Shown piece by piece: positions 33,631 through 41,958 of a stretch of DNA of 62,091 nucleotides. How positions within the stretch are numbered: the first letter of the stretch is position 1; every line of letters starts with the position of its first letter. The position numbers were made by a program, and so were the translations under genes. The stretch is from contig NZ_VCBL01000006.1 in NCBI RefSeq assembly GCF_007896435.1, forward strand, positions 1 to 62,091, given 5' to 3'. Under the pieces are notes generated by a model that had not been told where the DNA came from, ran no database searches, and saw only the letters and a program-made list of their open reading frames with translations. The stretch comes from Rummeliibacillus suwonensis (GTDB taxonomy: Bacteria; Bacillota; Bacilli; Bacillales_A; Planococcaceae).

Positions 33631-34134
33631 CTATTCTTTATAAGGTACACTTTCTATTTCTAATAATACTTTTTTTAATGGGATACCCGCACTAAAGCCT
33701 GTCAATTTTCCATTTTTACCGATGATACGATGGCATGGAACAGCGATTAATACTGGATTTGCACCAATTGCTCCACCAACGGCTCTTACGGCTTTTGGAC
33801 GATCAATACTATTCGCTATTTCTGAATAGCAAGTGGTTTTACCATAAGGAATTTGAAGCAATGCCTGCCACACTTGTTTTTGAAATGGAGTTCCTTGCAA
33901 ATCCAATGGAAAATCAAAAATAGACCTTTCACCAGCAAAATATTCTTCGTATTGTTGTTGGTATTCACCCATTTTCTCTTGGTTTTCTATTAATACAAAA
34001 TCCTTATAATACTTCTGACACCAAGCTTGCACATCTTCCATCGATATTCCTACATAGCCTATTCCTTTTTCAGAGGCTGCTATAAATATTTCCCATTCTT
34101 TTTGATCGAATGAAGTCCAATAGATTGTTTCCAT
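33631..34134 (-). CDS. ogt: Methylated-DNA-protein-cysteine methyltransferase
   Basis: 167 residues from the ATG of METIYWTSFD behind GGAGGGGCAATC. The catalytic motif is PCHRIIGKNGKLTGFSAG, whose Cys accepts methyl groups from O6-methylguanine, and the helix-turn-helix FQKQVWQALLQIPYGKTTCYSEIA precedes it. Length matches single-domain Ogt proteins. Monocistronic, with no Ada regulatory domain. Confidence 0.95.
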   Translation of the reverse strand: METIYWTSFDQKEWEIFIAASEKGIGYVGISMEDVQAWCQKYYKDFVLIENQEKMGEYQQQYEEYFAGERSIFDFPLDLQGTPFQKQVWQALLQIPYGKTTCYSEIANSIDRPKAVRAVGGAIGANPVLIAVPCHRIIGKNGKLTGFSAGIPLKKVLLEIESVPYKE

Positions 34135-34267
34135 GATTGCCCCTCCACGATTCAACATTATTTTTTACAATATTATAGAATACTTGTGAAATAGATTCAT
34201 CTTTCTAGTATATAATTTTAATTTATTATACAGTTAATGAAGAGATTTCATTTACAGGAGTGTGTAT

Positions 34268-34999
34268 ATGAATACAATCTATCAACCTGCTATTCATTTT
34301 CATAATGTTTGCTTTGAAGTGGGGGAGCAAAGAATTTTACAACAGGTTACGGGCTCTTTTCCAACAGGAAATATTACGACGCTCGTAGGCCCTTCAGGAG
34401 CTGGTAAAACAACATTACTTAAACTATGTAATGGCTTGATCTCCCCCACTTCAGGAGAAATTTTCATTCATAATAAACCCATCAACTCTATAAATCCCGT
34501 AGCGTTACGTCGCCATGTAGGTATCGCATTACAGTCTGCACCTATGATAAAGGGTACAGTTTATACCAATTTATCTTTACCTAAAACATTACAAGGAATG
34601 TCATTATCACGGGAAGAGGCTATTTCTTTTTTAGGAGATGTTGGATTAGATCCATCCTTTCTTGAACAAAATGTGACTGAATTATCTGGTGGGCAACGTC
34701 AACGAGTTTCAATTGCGAGGACACTTGTCAATAGATCAGATATTCTGCTATTAGATGAAATTACTTCCGCCCTTGACCGAACTTCTGTAAAAGAAGTTGA
34801 AGAGCTTATTGTCAACATCAATCAAAAATACAATGTCACGATTATTTGGATTACCCATAATTTAGAGCAAGCCATTAAAATAGGCCACTATACATGGGTA
34901 ATGATGAATGGCCGTGTAGTTGAAACCGGAAAAAGTACGTTATTGAATCATCCAACCAAAGACGTTGTCCAACAATTTGTAGAGGGGTGTTTAGAATGA
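34268..34999 (+). CDS. ABC transporter ATPase, FetA/YbbL-like
   Basis: 243 residues from the ATG behind CAGGAG (an upstream in-frame GTG overlaps the ribosome site). Walker A is VGPSGAGKTTLLKL, the signature LSGGQRQRVSIARTL, Walker B ILLLDEITSALD, H-loop WITHN. It overlaps the following permease gene by ATGA. In E. coli the equivalent FetAB (YbbLM) pair exports iron and aids oxidative-stress resistance; that role here is inferred from pairing with a UPF0014 permease. Confidence 0.88.
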   Translation: MNTIYQPAIHFHNVCFEVGEQRILQQVTGSFPTGNITTLVGPSGAGKTTLLKLCNGLISPTSGEIFIHNKPINSINPVALRRHVGIALQSAPMIKGTVYTNLSLPKTLQGMSLSREEAISFLGDVGLDPSFLEQNVTELSGGQRQRVSIARTLVNRSDILLLDEITSALDRTSVKEVEELIVNINQKYNVTIIWITHNLEQAIKIGHYTWVMMNGRVVETGKSTLLNHPTKDVVQQFVEGCLE

Positions 35000-35751
35000 G
35001 CTACACCACACTTTCTTTAACCTTACTGTTTGTGCTGATACCACTTATTCTGTCCAAAACGCTGCATCTTGGATTAGAAAAAGATACATTGATCGCAACA
35101 ATTCGCTCCATTATTCAATTACTTGCCATTGGTTATATTTTAAAGTTTGTTTTTGAATCAGACAGTATGGTATATGTCCTTCTAATGATCGCACTAATGA
35201 TTATAACGGCTACTTTCAATGCTCGAAAAAAGGGAAAGAATATTAAAGGGATCACATGGAAAGTGGCTATTACAGTGATAGTCGTTGAAGTCATCGTGCA
35301 ATCTATTTTACTAGGATTTCATGTTGTCCCTGCTACCGCGCAATATATTATCCCTATTAGCGGGATGGCTATCGGAAACTCTATGATATTATCCATTCTA
35401 TTTTTGAATCGTTTTCAAGGTGAATTAGAGTCTCATAGAGATGAAGTAGAGCTTATTTTGTCACTTGGTGGTACACCAAAACAAGCTATACATCGGCAAT
35501 TGATCACAGCGATCAAAGCCAGTATGATTCCGACCATTGAAAGTCAAAAGACCATTGGTTTAGTGCAATTACCAGGGATGATGAGTGGTCAAATCATTGC
35601 TGGCGCTAGTCCCGTTCAAGCTGTCCAGTTTCAATTAATGATCTTATTCGTACTGCTGACCTCTGCAGCTATTTCCAGCAGTATACTAGGATTTTTATCG
35701 TATCCGACTCTTTTTAATGACCGCATGCAAATGTTAAAAGATAAATTTTAG
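34996..35751 (+). CDS. UPF0014 permease, FetB/YbbM-like
   Basis: 251 residues with about seven transmembrane helices. Family signatures are ARKKGKNIKGI, ISGMAIGNSMILSILFLNRF and IGLVQLPGMMSGQIIAGASP. It is the membrane half of the two-gene exporter; the start overlaps the ATPase stop and follows GAGGGGTG. The substrate is probably iron or a similar metal (from the E. coli FetAB precedent). Confidence 0.9.
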   Translation: MSYTTLSLTLLFVLIPLILSKTLHLGLEKDTLIATIRSIIQLLAIGYILKFVFESDSMVYVLLMIALMIITATFNARKKGKNIKGITWKVAITVIVVEVIVQSILLGFHVVPATAQYIIPISGMAIGNSMILSILFLNRFQGELESHRDEVELILSLGGTPKQAIHRQLITAIKASMIPTIESQKTIGLVQLPGMMSGQIIAGASPVQAVQFQLMILFVLLTSAAISSSILGFLSYPTLFNDRMQMLKDKF

Positions 35752-35873
35752 CACTTAAATGGTTAGATTAGACTTGAAAATCAGAAAACCTTTTGTTTGA
35801 GAAATTAGTAATCTAAATATTATCATGTAGTTTTAGTATTGAATGAGTATTTTACGAAGCTGTTCGAATATGC

Positions 35874-35913
35874 AAAAAAACGTTTTCCCTTCCATGTTGG
35901 GAAAACGTTTTTT
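35874..35913 (+). terminator. Terminator of the FetAB-like operon
   Basis: AAAAAACGTTTTCCC pairs with GGGAAAACGTTTTTT around TTCCATGTT; strong intrinsic terminator. Confidence 0.88.
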
Positions 35914-36197
35914 GCGTCATAATATTAATTTTGTACCTACGTACTAACTTACAGATTTTAAATACCGAATGCAACTTATTTTCATAAAAGCGACAAAATT
36001 CAACACAAATAAGCCTATGGTATACATGCTATCTGAATTTCCATTTTACTTTAACACTCAATATCCTATATTCCAATTTTAATCTATTCAATATTTTCAT
36101 TTACTTCCAGCTTATTAATGTTCGTACTGGAGCGAAACATACAAATCTGAATAATAAGCTATCATTATACTTTAAACGTTCGCATTTTAAAAATAAC

Positions 36198-36285
36198 ATA
36201 GATTTATTGGTGTGTTGATTATCCAAAATTACGCCAAACAAACATCCCTAATTTTTGTAAAATCAACACGCGCGATAGATTTATT
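36198..36285. mobile_element. 66-bp miniature element with 11-bp flanking direct repeats
   Basis: Positions 36209-36274 begin GGTGTGTTGATTATCC and end ATCAACACGCGCG, so GTGTTGAT/ATCAACAC are inverted ends. The flanks ATAGATTTATT are identical on both sides (36198-36208 and 36275-36285), as expected of a target-site duplication. A related copy at 26000-26247 is split by another repeat. Confidence 0.65.
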
Positions 36286-36370
36286 CAGAAATATTTAAAA
36301 AGAATGTTTTTTCTAACAATTATGATATAATCGTTAAAAATACAACTTCATAACAAAGGGGAAATAGCAT

Positions 36371-37345
36371 ATGTCACTTAAAGATTTCTTTATCGCTTTA
36401 TCCGAAAATCAATTTTTAAATAACAATGCTAAAAAGTATGGACTGAAAATGGGAGCAGCTAGCGTTGTTGCTGGAACGAATATTCCAGAAGTCATCGAAA
36501 GTATTAAGGAATTAAATTCTCATGGCATCTCATGTACAGTGGACAATTTGGGGGAATTTGTTCATGATAAATCTGAGGCGACTGTAGCAAAGGAACAAAT
36601 TTTAGATTTGATTGAAGCGATCCATCAAAATGGTGTGAATGCACATATTTCTGTAAAGCCTTCTCAATTAGGTTTAGATATTGACTATGACTTTTGCTAT
36701 GAAAATTTGAAGGAAATAATAGCCTTAGCAGATCAATATCATATTTTCGTCAATTTTGATATGGAAAACTATGATCGTTTACAACCTTCATTTGATCTAC
36801 TTGAAGAATTATCTCAGGATTACCAAAATGTCGGTACGGTAATTCAAGCTTATTTTTTCCGTGCAAAAGAAGATATCGAAAAATACAAAAACTACCGTTT
36901 ACGTATCGTGAAAGGCGCATATAAAGAACCTAGCGACATCGCTTATCAAACGAAAGAGGAAATCGACCGCAATTACATAGACTTAGTAGAGTACCATTTA
37001 TTGAATGGGAAATTTACTTCCATCGCAACACATGATCACAACATCATCAACCATATTAAAAAATTTATCGCCGATCATCAGATTCCAAAAGAAAAATATG
37101 AATTTCAAATGCTATACGGTTTTCGTCGTGATATGCAGATTGAACTGGCAAAAGAAGGCTATAATTTCTGCACATATGTACCATTTGGACAAGACTGGTA
37201 TGGTTACTTTATGCGTCGCTTAGCGGAACGCCCACAAAATATCGAGCTTGTTGTAAAACAAATATTCAATAAGCGTACAAATGCCCTCATTGGTGTCGCA
37301 GCCGCTGGTTTTACAATAGGTCGCCTAACAAAGCGAAAAAAATAA
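36371..37345 (+). CDS. Proline dehydrogenase
   Basis: 324 residues, the size of monofunctional FAD-dependent PRODH (Bacillus PutB/FadM type), which oxidises proline to pyrroline-5-carboxylate. Conserved TIM-barrel segments are RIVKGAYKEP, TSIATHDHNII, FQMLYGFRRDMQ and YVPFGQDWYGYFMRRLAERP, the last giving the two substrate-binding Arg residues. Start behind AAGGGGAAATAGCAT. The TAA stop is part of the left end (ATAAAG) of repeat R5, so the repeat follows without any native 3' region. Confidence 0.95.
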   Translation: MSLKDFFIALSENQFLNNNAKKYGLKMGAASVVAGTNIPEVIESIKELNSHGISCTVDNLGEFVHDKSEATVAKEQILDLIEAIHQNGVNAHISVKPSQLGLDIDYDFCYENLKEIIALADQYHIFVNFDMENYDRLQPSFDLLEELSQDYQNVGTVIQAYFFRAKEDIEKYKNYRLRIVKGAYKEPSDIAYQTKEEIDRNYIDLVEYHLLNGKFTSIATHDHNIINHIKKFIADHQIPKEKYEFQMLYGFRRDMQIELAKEGYNFCTYVPFGQDWYGYFMRRLAERPQNIELVVKQIFNKRTNALIGVAAAGFTIGRLTKRKK

Positions 37346-37559
37346 AGTGAAGCTTCCATCAGTGAGGGTTTTCTTCATCCCCCACTGAGCTAGAAGAACG
37401 GAAGTGTAAAGCGCCACGTCCTGTGGCAACACCTGAGTGACTAACATCTTGTTGGCCCAAACCAATGGGAGTTTTACGGGCAGTTGATTCCCCATTATCT
37501 TTCTCGTTTCTCTCTAAATCTTGAGATGGGGGTCTTACTGCCCATTAAAGTGGGATAAA
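37342..37559 (+). repeat. 210-bp structured dispersed repeat, copy R5
   Basis: Begins ATAAAGTGAAGCTTCC, with the proline dehydrogenase stop TAA inside, and ends TGGGATAAA. The GCCAC/GTGGC hairpin and CGGGCAGT/ACTGCCC stems are kept; the CTAAC/GTTGG stem has one mismatch. It has the same orientation as the upstream gene. Confidence 0.9.
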
Positions 37560-37711
37560 AGCAATTTTTTAAAGTGAAATAGTATGCTAGTAGAATAATG
37601 CTAGCATACTATTTTTCTATGAAGATAAGTTGACGACCATCTAAAATAGCAATTCATCATGCAAGACAAAGGGGATACATGGCACTCATAGATCTTAATC
37701 AGATTCTATCT

Positions 37712-38317
37712 TTATTTATTCCAACCTTTTTCTTTAAATCTTGCAATGGCTTCAATACGATTGCTCACTTCTAGTTTATCTAAAATGACCGAGATATAAT
37801 TACGAACGGTTCCGGGTGATAGGTATAATTCATTGGCAATTTCTTTCGTAGTTCTTCCTTTTGCTACAAGTCCCAATACTTCACTTTCACGATCTGTTAA
37901 TGGATTTTCTGTTTCCTCTTCGTATACAATATCGATCAACTCAGGAGCATAGATTCTACGACCATCCATGATGACTCGAATAGCATTTACTAATTCTTCG
38001 ATAGGACTATCTTTTAACAAATAGCCTCTGACTCCCGCTTTTCTAGCTCTTTCAAAGTAGCCCGGTCTAGCAAATGTCGTTAAAATAATGACCTTTACAT
38101 CTTTTTCTTTCAATTCTTCTGCAGCGTCCAAACCTGTTTTTTCAGGCATTTCAATATCCATGATAACGATATCTGGTTGATATTGATCGACAAGTTTTAA
38201 TGCATCCACGCCATTATGCCCTACGCCAACAACCTCCATATCCTCTTCCATATTGATCAATGATTGCAAAGCGCCTAGAAGCATTCCTTGATCTTCAGCA
38301 ATTACGATCTTAATCAT
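37712..38317 (-). CDS. desR: Response regulator DesR (NarL/FixJ family)
   Basis: 201 residues from the ATG behind GGAAGTGGACAAG. Receiver domain: acidic pair in IVIAEDQGML, phospho-Asp in PDIVIMDIEMP, Thr in ILTTFARPGY and Lys in YLLKDSP. A LuxR helix-turn-helix follows: NPLTDRESEVLGLVAKGRTTKEIANELYLSPGTVRNYISVIL. The sequence is very close to B. subtilis DesR, which turns on the des desaturase at low temperature. The usual sensor kinase gene desK is not next to it. Confidence 0.9.
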   Translation of the reverse strand: MIKIVIAEDQGMLLGALQSLINMEEDMEVVGVGHNGVDALKLVDQYQPDIVIMDIEMPEKTGLDAAEELKEKDVKVIILTTFARPGYFERARKAGVRGYLLKDSPIEELVNAIRVIMDGRRIYAPELIDIVYEEETENPLTDRESEVLGLVAKGRTTKEIANELYLSPGTVRNYISVILDKLEVSNRIEAIARFKEKGWNK

Positions 38318-38684
38318 CTTGTCCACTTCCTTTGCAGAACTTATCCGACTCTAGTTACATTTATTATAACAAATGTGAAGAACTGAGGTGATCATTCAAC
38401 GCTTGGATAACATGAGATCGAACTTAAATGAAATCTCACCCAAAGCTTTCTCATTCTACTGGGTATGAGTTAAACCAAGCTGGATTTTATAGTGATCCCC
38501 CTCCTATCCTCTTAAACTTTTTCATATACAGATTGGGAATCAATCGCTCATGAAAATTGGATTCTTGAAGTGGGGCATACTGTCCGTTAATGCAGGATTA
38601 AAAAAACGTACACACTAAAATTCTTAGTAATGCACGTCTCTTTCCATCATATTATAAATCAATTTATCCTTTACATACGACTTA
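38318..38684. other. desR-des gap with repeat remnant, no desK
   Basis: 367 bases where desK would be expected from the B. subtilis order. No kinase sequence was seen in any frame. The only recognisable content is a degenerate repeat (38494-38602) and then an AT-rich stretch. Confidence 0.6.
38494..38602 (+). repeat. Degenerate right half of the 210-bp repeat
   Basis: GATCCCCCTCCTATCCTC at the start and ATTCTTGAAGTGGGGCATAC then TGTCCGTTAATGCAGGATTAAA at the end match the terminal stem-loop of the repeat in the same order, with many changes. Confidence 0.6.
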
Positions 38685-39755
38685 TTAAACTTTGTTTGCA
38701 GGGTTAATAGACTTTTTCATTGATTTTAAAGATGATTTTATTTTGTAATCATATGTTGTCTTAAGCCTCTTCACATCTTCAAACGCAACAAAATGTTTAC
38801 GTGGTGCATCATACAATTTGTATCGTAATGATTGCAAACTTGTCTTAAGTGTAATCGTTGTTGCACGTTGTAATGGAGGTGTTTGTTCGTGCGCTTCTTC
38901 TAGCTTATAATTAGGAATCCTTGGTGCCAAATGATGCACATGATGAAAGCCAATACTACCCGTTATCCATTGGAGAATAAATGGTAACTTATAGTAAGAA
39001 CTTCCCTCAACAGCCGCTTTTACATAATCCCATTCTGACTCATTTTCAAAATAAGAATCCTCAAATGTATGCTGGATAAAGAATAGCCAAATGCCGAGTG
39101 ATCCGGCAACAAACATTGTCGTACCGTGGATGATTAAAAACGACTGAATATTGGTTAATAAAATTACTCCTGAAATAATCGCCACGATAATGATGTTAGA
39201 TAAATAAGTGTTCAAACGTTCTTTCTTTCTCGCATCTTTGCGATTAAGTCTGTTTGAAACTAATACTAAATATAATGGGCCCAATCCGAACATTACGAAT
39301 GGATTACGATAAATCCTATAATAAAAGCGTTTCCACTTAGAAGCATTTATATATTCATCAACCGTCATCACCCAAATATCGCCTATACCTCGTTTATCTA
39401 AATTGGAGCTTGTTGCATGATGAATCATATGCTCTCTCTTCCATTTTTCGTATGAAAAGAATGTCAGAACGCCCGTTAAAAATCCGACAATATTATTGGC
39501 TCTTTTATTTTTAAAGAAAGATCCATGTGTACAATCATGGAAAATGATAAATGTACGTACTACAAAGCCCGCTGCTAATATACTAAGTCCAATAGCACCT
39601 AGTACTGTATAAGGGATGATCCAATAAGCAGCGACCCACAATAGAAGCATTGGCAATATTGTATTAATTATTTGCATGATACTTTTTCTCGTATCAGAAG
39701 TTGCATATGTCATAACCGCTTTTTTCAACTGTTTTGTTTTTTCGTGATTTGTCAA
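38685..39755 (-). CDS. des: Acyl-lipid fatty acid desaturase
   Basis: 356 residues; inserts a double bond into membrane phospholipid acyl chains. The three His boxes are HDCTHGS, HMIHHATSSN and HHVHHLAPRIPNYKLEEAHE, the pattern of membrane di-iron desaturases, with four to six helices between them. High similarity to B. subtilis Des throughout (IIFHDCTHGSFFKNKR, AAVEGSSYYKLP). A palindrome upstream (39826-39854) is a candidate DesR operator. Confidence 0.95.
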   Translation of the reverse strand: MTNHEKTKQLKKAVMTYATSDTRKSIMQIINTILPMLLLWVAAYWIIPYTVLGAIGLSILAAGFVVRTFIIFHDCTHGSFFKNKRANNIVGFLTGVLTFFSYEKWKREHMIHHATSSNLDKRGIGDIWVMTVDEYINASKWKRFYYRIYRNPFVMFGLGPLYLVLVSNRLNRKDARKKERLNTYLSNIIIVAIISGVILLTNIQSFLIIHGTTMFVAGSLGIWLFFIQHTFEDSYFENESEWDYVKAAVEGSSYYKLPFILQWITGSIGFHHVHHLAPRIPNYKLEEAHEQTPPLQRATTITLKTSLQSLRYKLYDAPRKHFVAFEDVKRLKTTYDYKIKSSLKSMKKSINPANKV

Positions 39756-39825
39756 AAAAACCCTCCTAGCCTTTTTATAGCTACGCTTATCATAATTTCC
39801 TTTTTATCTTTCCAATAGAGATAGA

Positions 39826-39854
39826 TGTCATGATGATCATATGACAACTATCAT
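39826..39854. promoter_or_regulatory. Candidate DesR operator upstream of des
   Basis: TGTCAT (39826) and ATGACA (39841) form an inverted repeat with a 9-base spacer, and ATGACAACTATCAT overlaps it as a second palindrome. It lies about 70-100 bases before the des start, where DesR binds in B. subtilis. Binding is inferred. Confidence 0.5.
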
Positions 39855-40387
39855 ATTACCCAATATTAAAAACAGGTAATAATGGATTCTCAGCAAATGA
39901 CAAAAGCAGATCCATCACCTCAACATGAATGATGAAACAATGTGAAACCCACATAGTAGAAAGTTCAACGCCTAAGAATTTCATCATAAAAAGCGATTTC
40001 AAACTTCTACTAATTATGGAAAAATAAAAGCGGCTCATTCATACATTAAATAATAAAGCATCGTTCAAGCCAAGACCCTCTAGCATTTCTTTTAGGCAAT
40101 GCTTAAAGTATAATAATGGAATATATAGGGACTGTCATAGGTGGCGATTTTTCAACCTGCAGGAGCTCTGTGCTCACGAAAAACATTTTCTGTGGCGGAA
40201 ATCTCCACCCTATTCTTATCTGCAATGATTATGGTAAAAACATACAAAGAAATTCTTTTACTGTTTTTTAACGAAAAGACAGAGATGATTATTCCTACGA
40301 AAAATGCACTGCACTATGAAAATTAGATTGGCAAGAATCCATTTATGTGTTTCAAAAGGATAGAGGATTCATGAAGGAGGATATTGT
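39855..40387. other. Intergenic region before sigL
   Basis: 530 bases in which no frame has a good ribosome site plus recognisable protein. Short open frames at 39856-40038 (minus) and 40141-40326 (plus) are not supported. The sigL ribosome site AAGGAGGATATTGT ends it. Confidence 0.45.
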
Positions 40388-41671
40388 ATGGACCTTATTC
40401 TTCAACAACGACAAGAACTTAAATTGTTAATGACATCTCAGCTTAGACAATCTATTGAATTACTCCAATATTCAACAAATGATCTAGAACAATTGATCCG
40501 CCAACAAGAATTAGAAAATCCATTAATTGAGCTTCAAGAGTCTGATAGATGGGCACAAATTGAAAAGCTACCTTCTTTTCAATCCGCAAGAAATTCAGCA
40601 CCATTATTTCAAGCTACTACTATAAATTTTAGAGATCAATTGATACAACTGGTACATTTATCGTTTAAAGAAAATGAGATCAAAAAATTATTAGAATATA
40701 TTATTAGTCATTTAGATTACAAGGGCTATTTAGAAATAGATGGGATAGAATCACCTTACTCGACGGAGCAACTCACTAAAGGTATCAAACTTCTTCAACA
40801 AATTTGCCCAGCAGGAATCGGGGCACGGAGCATTGCAGAATGTCTGCTATTGCAGATCAACAGCCATGATCCTGAATATCCTATGCTGAAAGAACTCATC
40901 GGCCATTATTTACCGCTCCTTGCCGAAAACAAGTGGAAAATTATTGCTAGAAAGATGAACTGTTCAGTCGCACAGATCCAAAAATATAATGATCTCATTC
41001 AAAGGCTCAATCCAAGACCATGCATCCTATCAAATTCCGAAACCACTGAATATGTACATCCTGATATTATTGTGGAAAACCAAGAAGATGAACTTATTTT
41101 TTATTTAAATGAGCATTATCTTCCAAAGATTCATCTAAATGAGTACTACTTAAATACTTCATTTACAAATCTTGAAGATAAACACTATATCCATAATCAT
41201 TACAAAAACTATCGATGGCTAGTAAGCAGTATTGAACAACGTCGACATACGATCACTCAAATTATGCATGTCCTAATCAAAAAACAGCTACCTTTCTTTA
41301 GAAACGGACTATCTAGCCTAGTGCCTTTGACTTTGAAGGAGGTTGCTGATGAAATCGGGATGCATGAATCGACTGTCAGCCGAGCTACATCGAACAAATA
41401 TGTCCAAACACCTGCTGGAACATTTGAAATGAAAGCTTTGTTTACATCTAAAGTCTTAACAAATGATGGGAAGCAAATTTCGCAAGAAAAAGTGAAAACA
41501 TTAGTAAAACAAATTATTCAAAAGGAAAACAAACATCAACCCTATTCAGATCAAAAAATCTCAGAGTATTTAAATACTGAATATGCGATACGAATAGCTA
41601 GGAGAACCGTCAGTAAATATCGTGAGGAATTGAAAATCCCAACAGCAAGTATGCGGAGGAAATGGCAGTAA
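40388..41671 (+). CDS. sigL: RNA polymerase sigma-54 factor
   Basis: 427 residues. The N-terminal activator-interacting region is QQRQELKLLMTSQLRQSIELLQYS, a typical Gln/Leu-rich sigma-54 start. The core-binding domain follows and the C-terminal RpoN box reads ARRTVSKYREELKI, which contacts the -24 element. A helix-turn-helix (TLKEVADEIGMHESTVSRATSNKY) precedes it. Ribosome site AAGGAGGATATTGT. It needs AAA+ activators; none is encoded in this window. Confidence 0.96.
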   Translation: MDLILQQRQELKLLMTSQLRQSIELLQYSTNDLEQLIRQQELENPLIELQESDRWAQIEKLPSFQSARNSAPLFQATTINFRDQLIQLVHLSFKENEIKKLLEYIISHLDYKGYLEIDGIESPYSTEQLTKGIKLLQQICPAGIGARSIAECLLLQINSHDPEYPMLKELIGHYLPLLAENKWKIIARKMNCSVAQIQKYNDLIQRLNPRPCILSNSETTEYVHPDIIVENQEDELIFYLNEHYLPKIHLNEYYLNTSFTNLEDKHYIHNHYKNYRWLVSSIEQRRHTITQIMHVLIKKQLPFFRNGLSSLVPLTLKEVADEIGMHESTVSRATSNKYVQTPAGTFEMKALFTSKVLTNDGKQISQEKVKTLVKQIIQKENKHQPYSDQKISEYLNTEYAIRIARRTVSKYREELKIPTASMRRKWQ

Positions 41672-41749
41672 CTTGTCATAAAACGAGATCAAAAAAGAGT
41701 AGCACAAACCCCAGTTTGTACTACTCCTGCTAATATGTTTTTGCCTTAT

Positions 41750-41958
41750 TTTATCCTGCGTTAACGGGCAGTAAGACCCCCACCTCAAGGTTTAGAGAGA
41801 AACAAGAAAGATAGGTCTGCTCGTAAAAGTCCGATTGGTTCGTGCCAACAAGATGTTGGTCACTCAGGTGTTGCCACAGGACGTGGCGTTTTACACTTCC
41901 GTTCTTCTAGTTCAGTGGGGGATGAAGAAAACCCCCACTGATGGAAGCTTCACTTTAT
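41750..41958 (-). repeat. 210-bp structured dispersed repeat, copy R6
   Basis: On the minus strand it begins ATAAAGTGAAGCTTCC, including the metH stop TAA (41955-41957), and ends GCAGGATAAA. All main stems are kept. It lies between convergent metH and sigL and has the same orientation as metH. Confidence 0.9.

Larger units (their letters stand above)
35752..36370. other. Intergenic region with terminator and miniature element
   Basis: 620 bases with no gene. It holds the fetB terminator, an AT-rich stretch and the 66-bp element at 36209-36274. A TATAAT at about 36329 is a likely -10 for the proline dehydrogenase gene. Confidence 0.5.

Noticed and set aside
40141-40326. 61-residue plus-strand frame before sigL
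   Set aside because: No ribosome site and no family pattern; the sigL leader is a better explanation.
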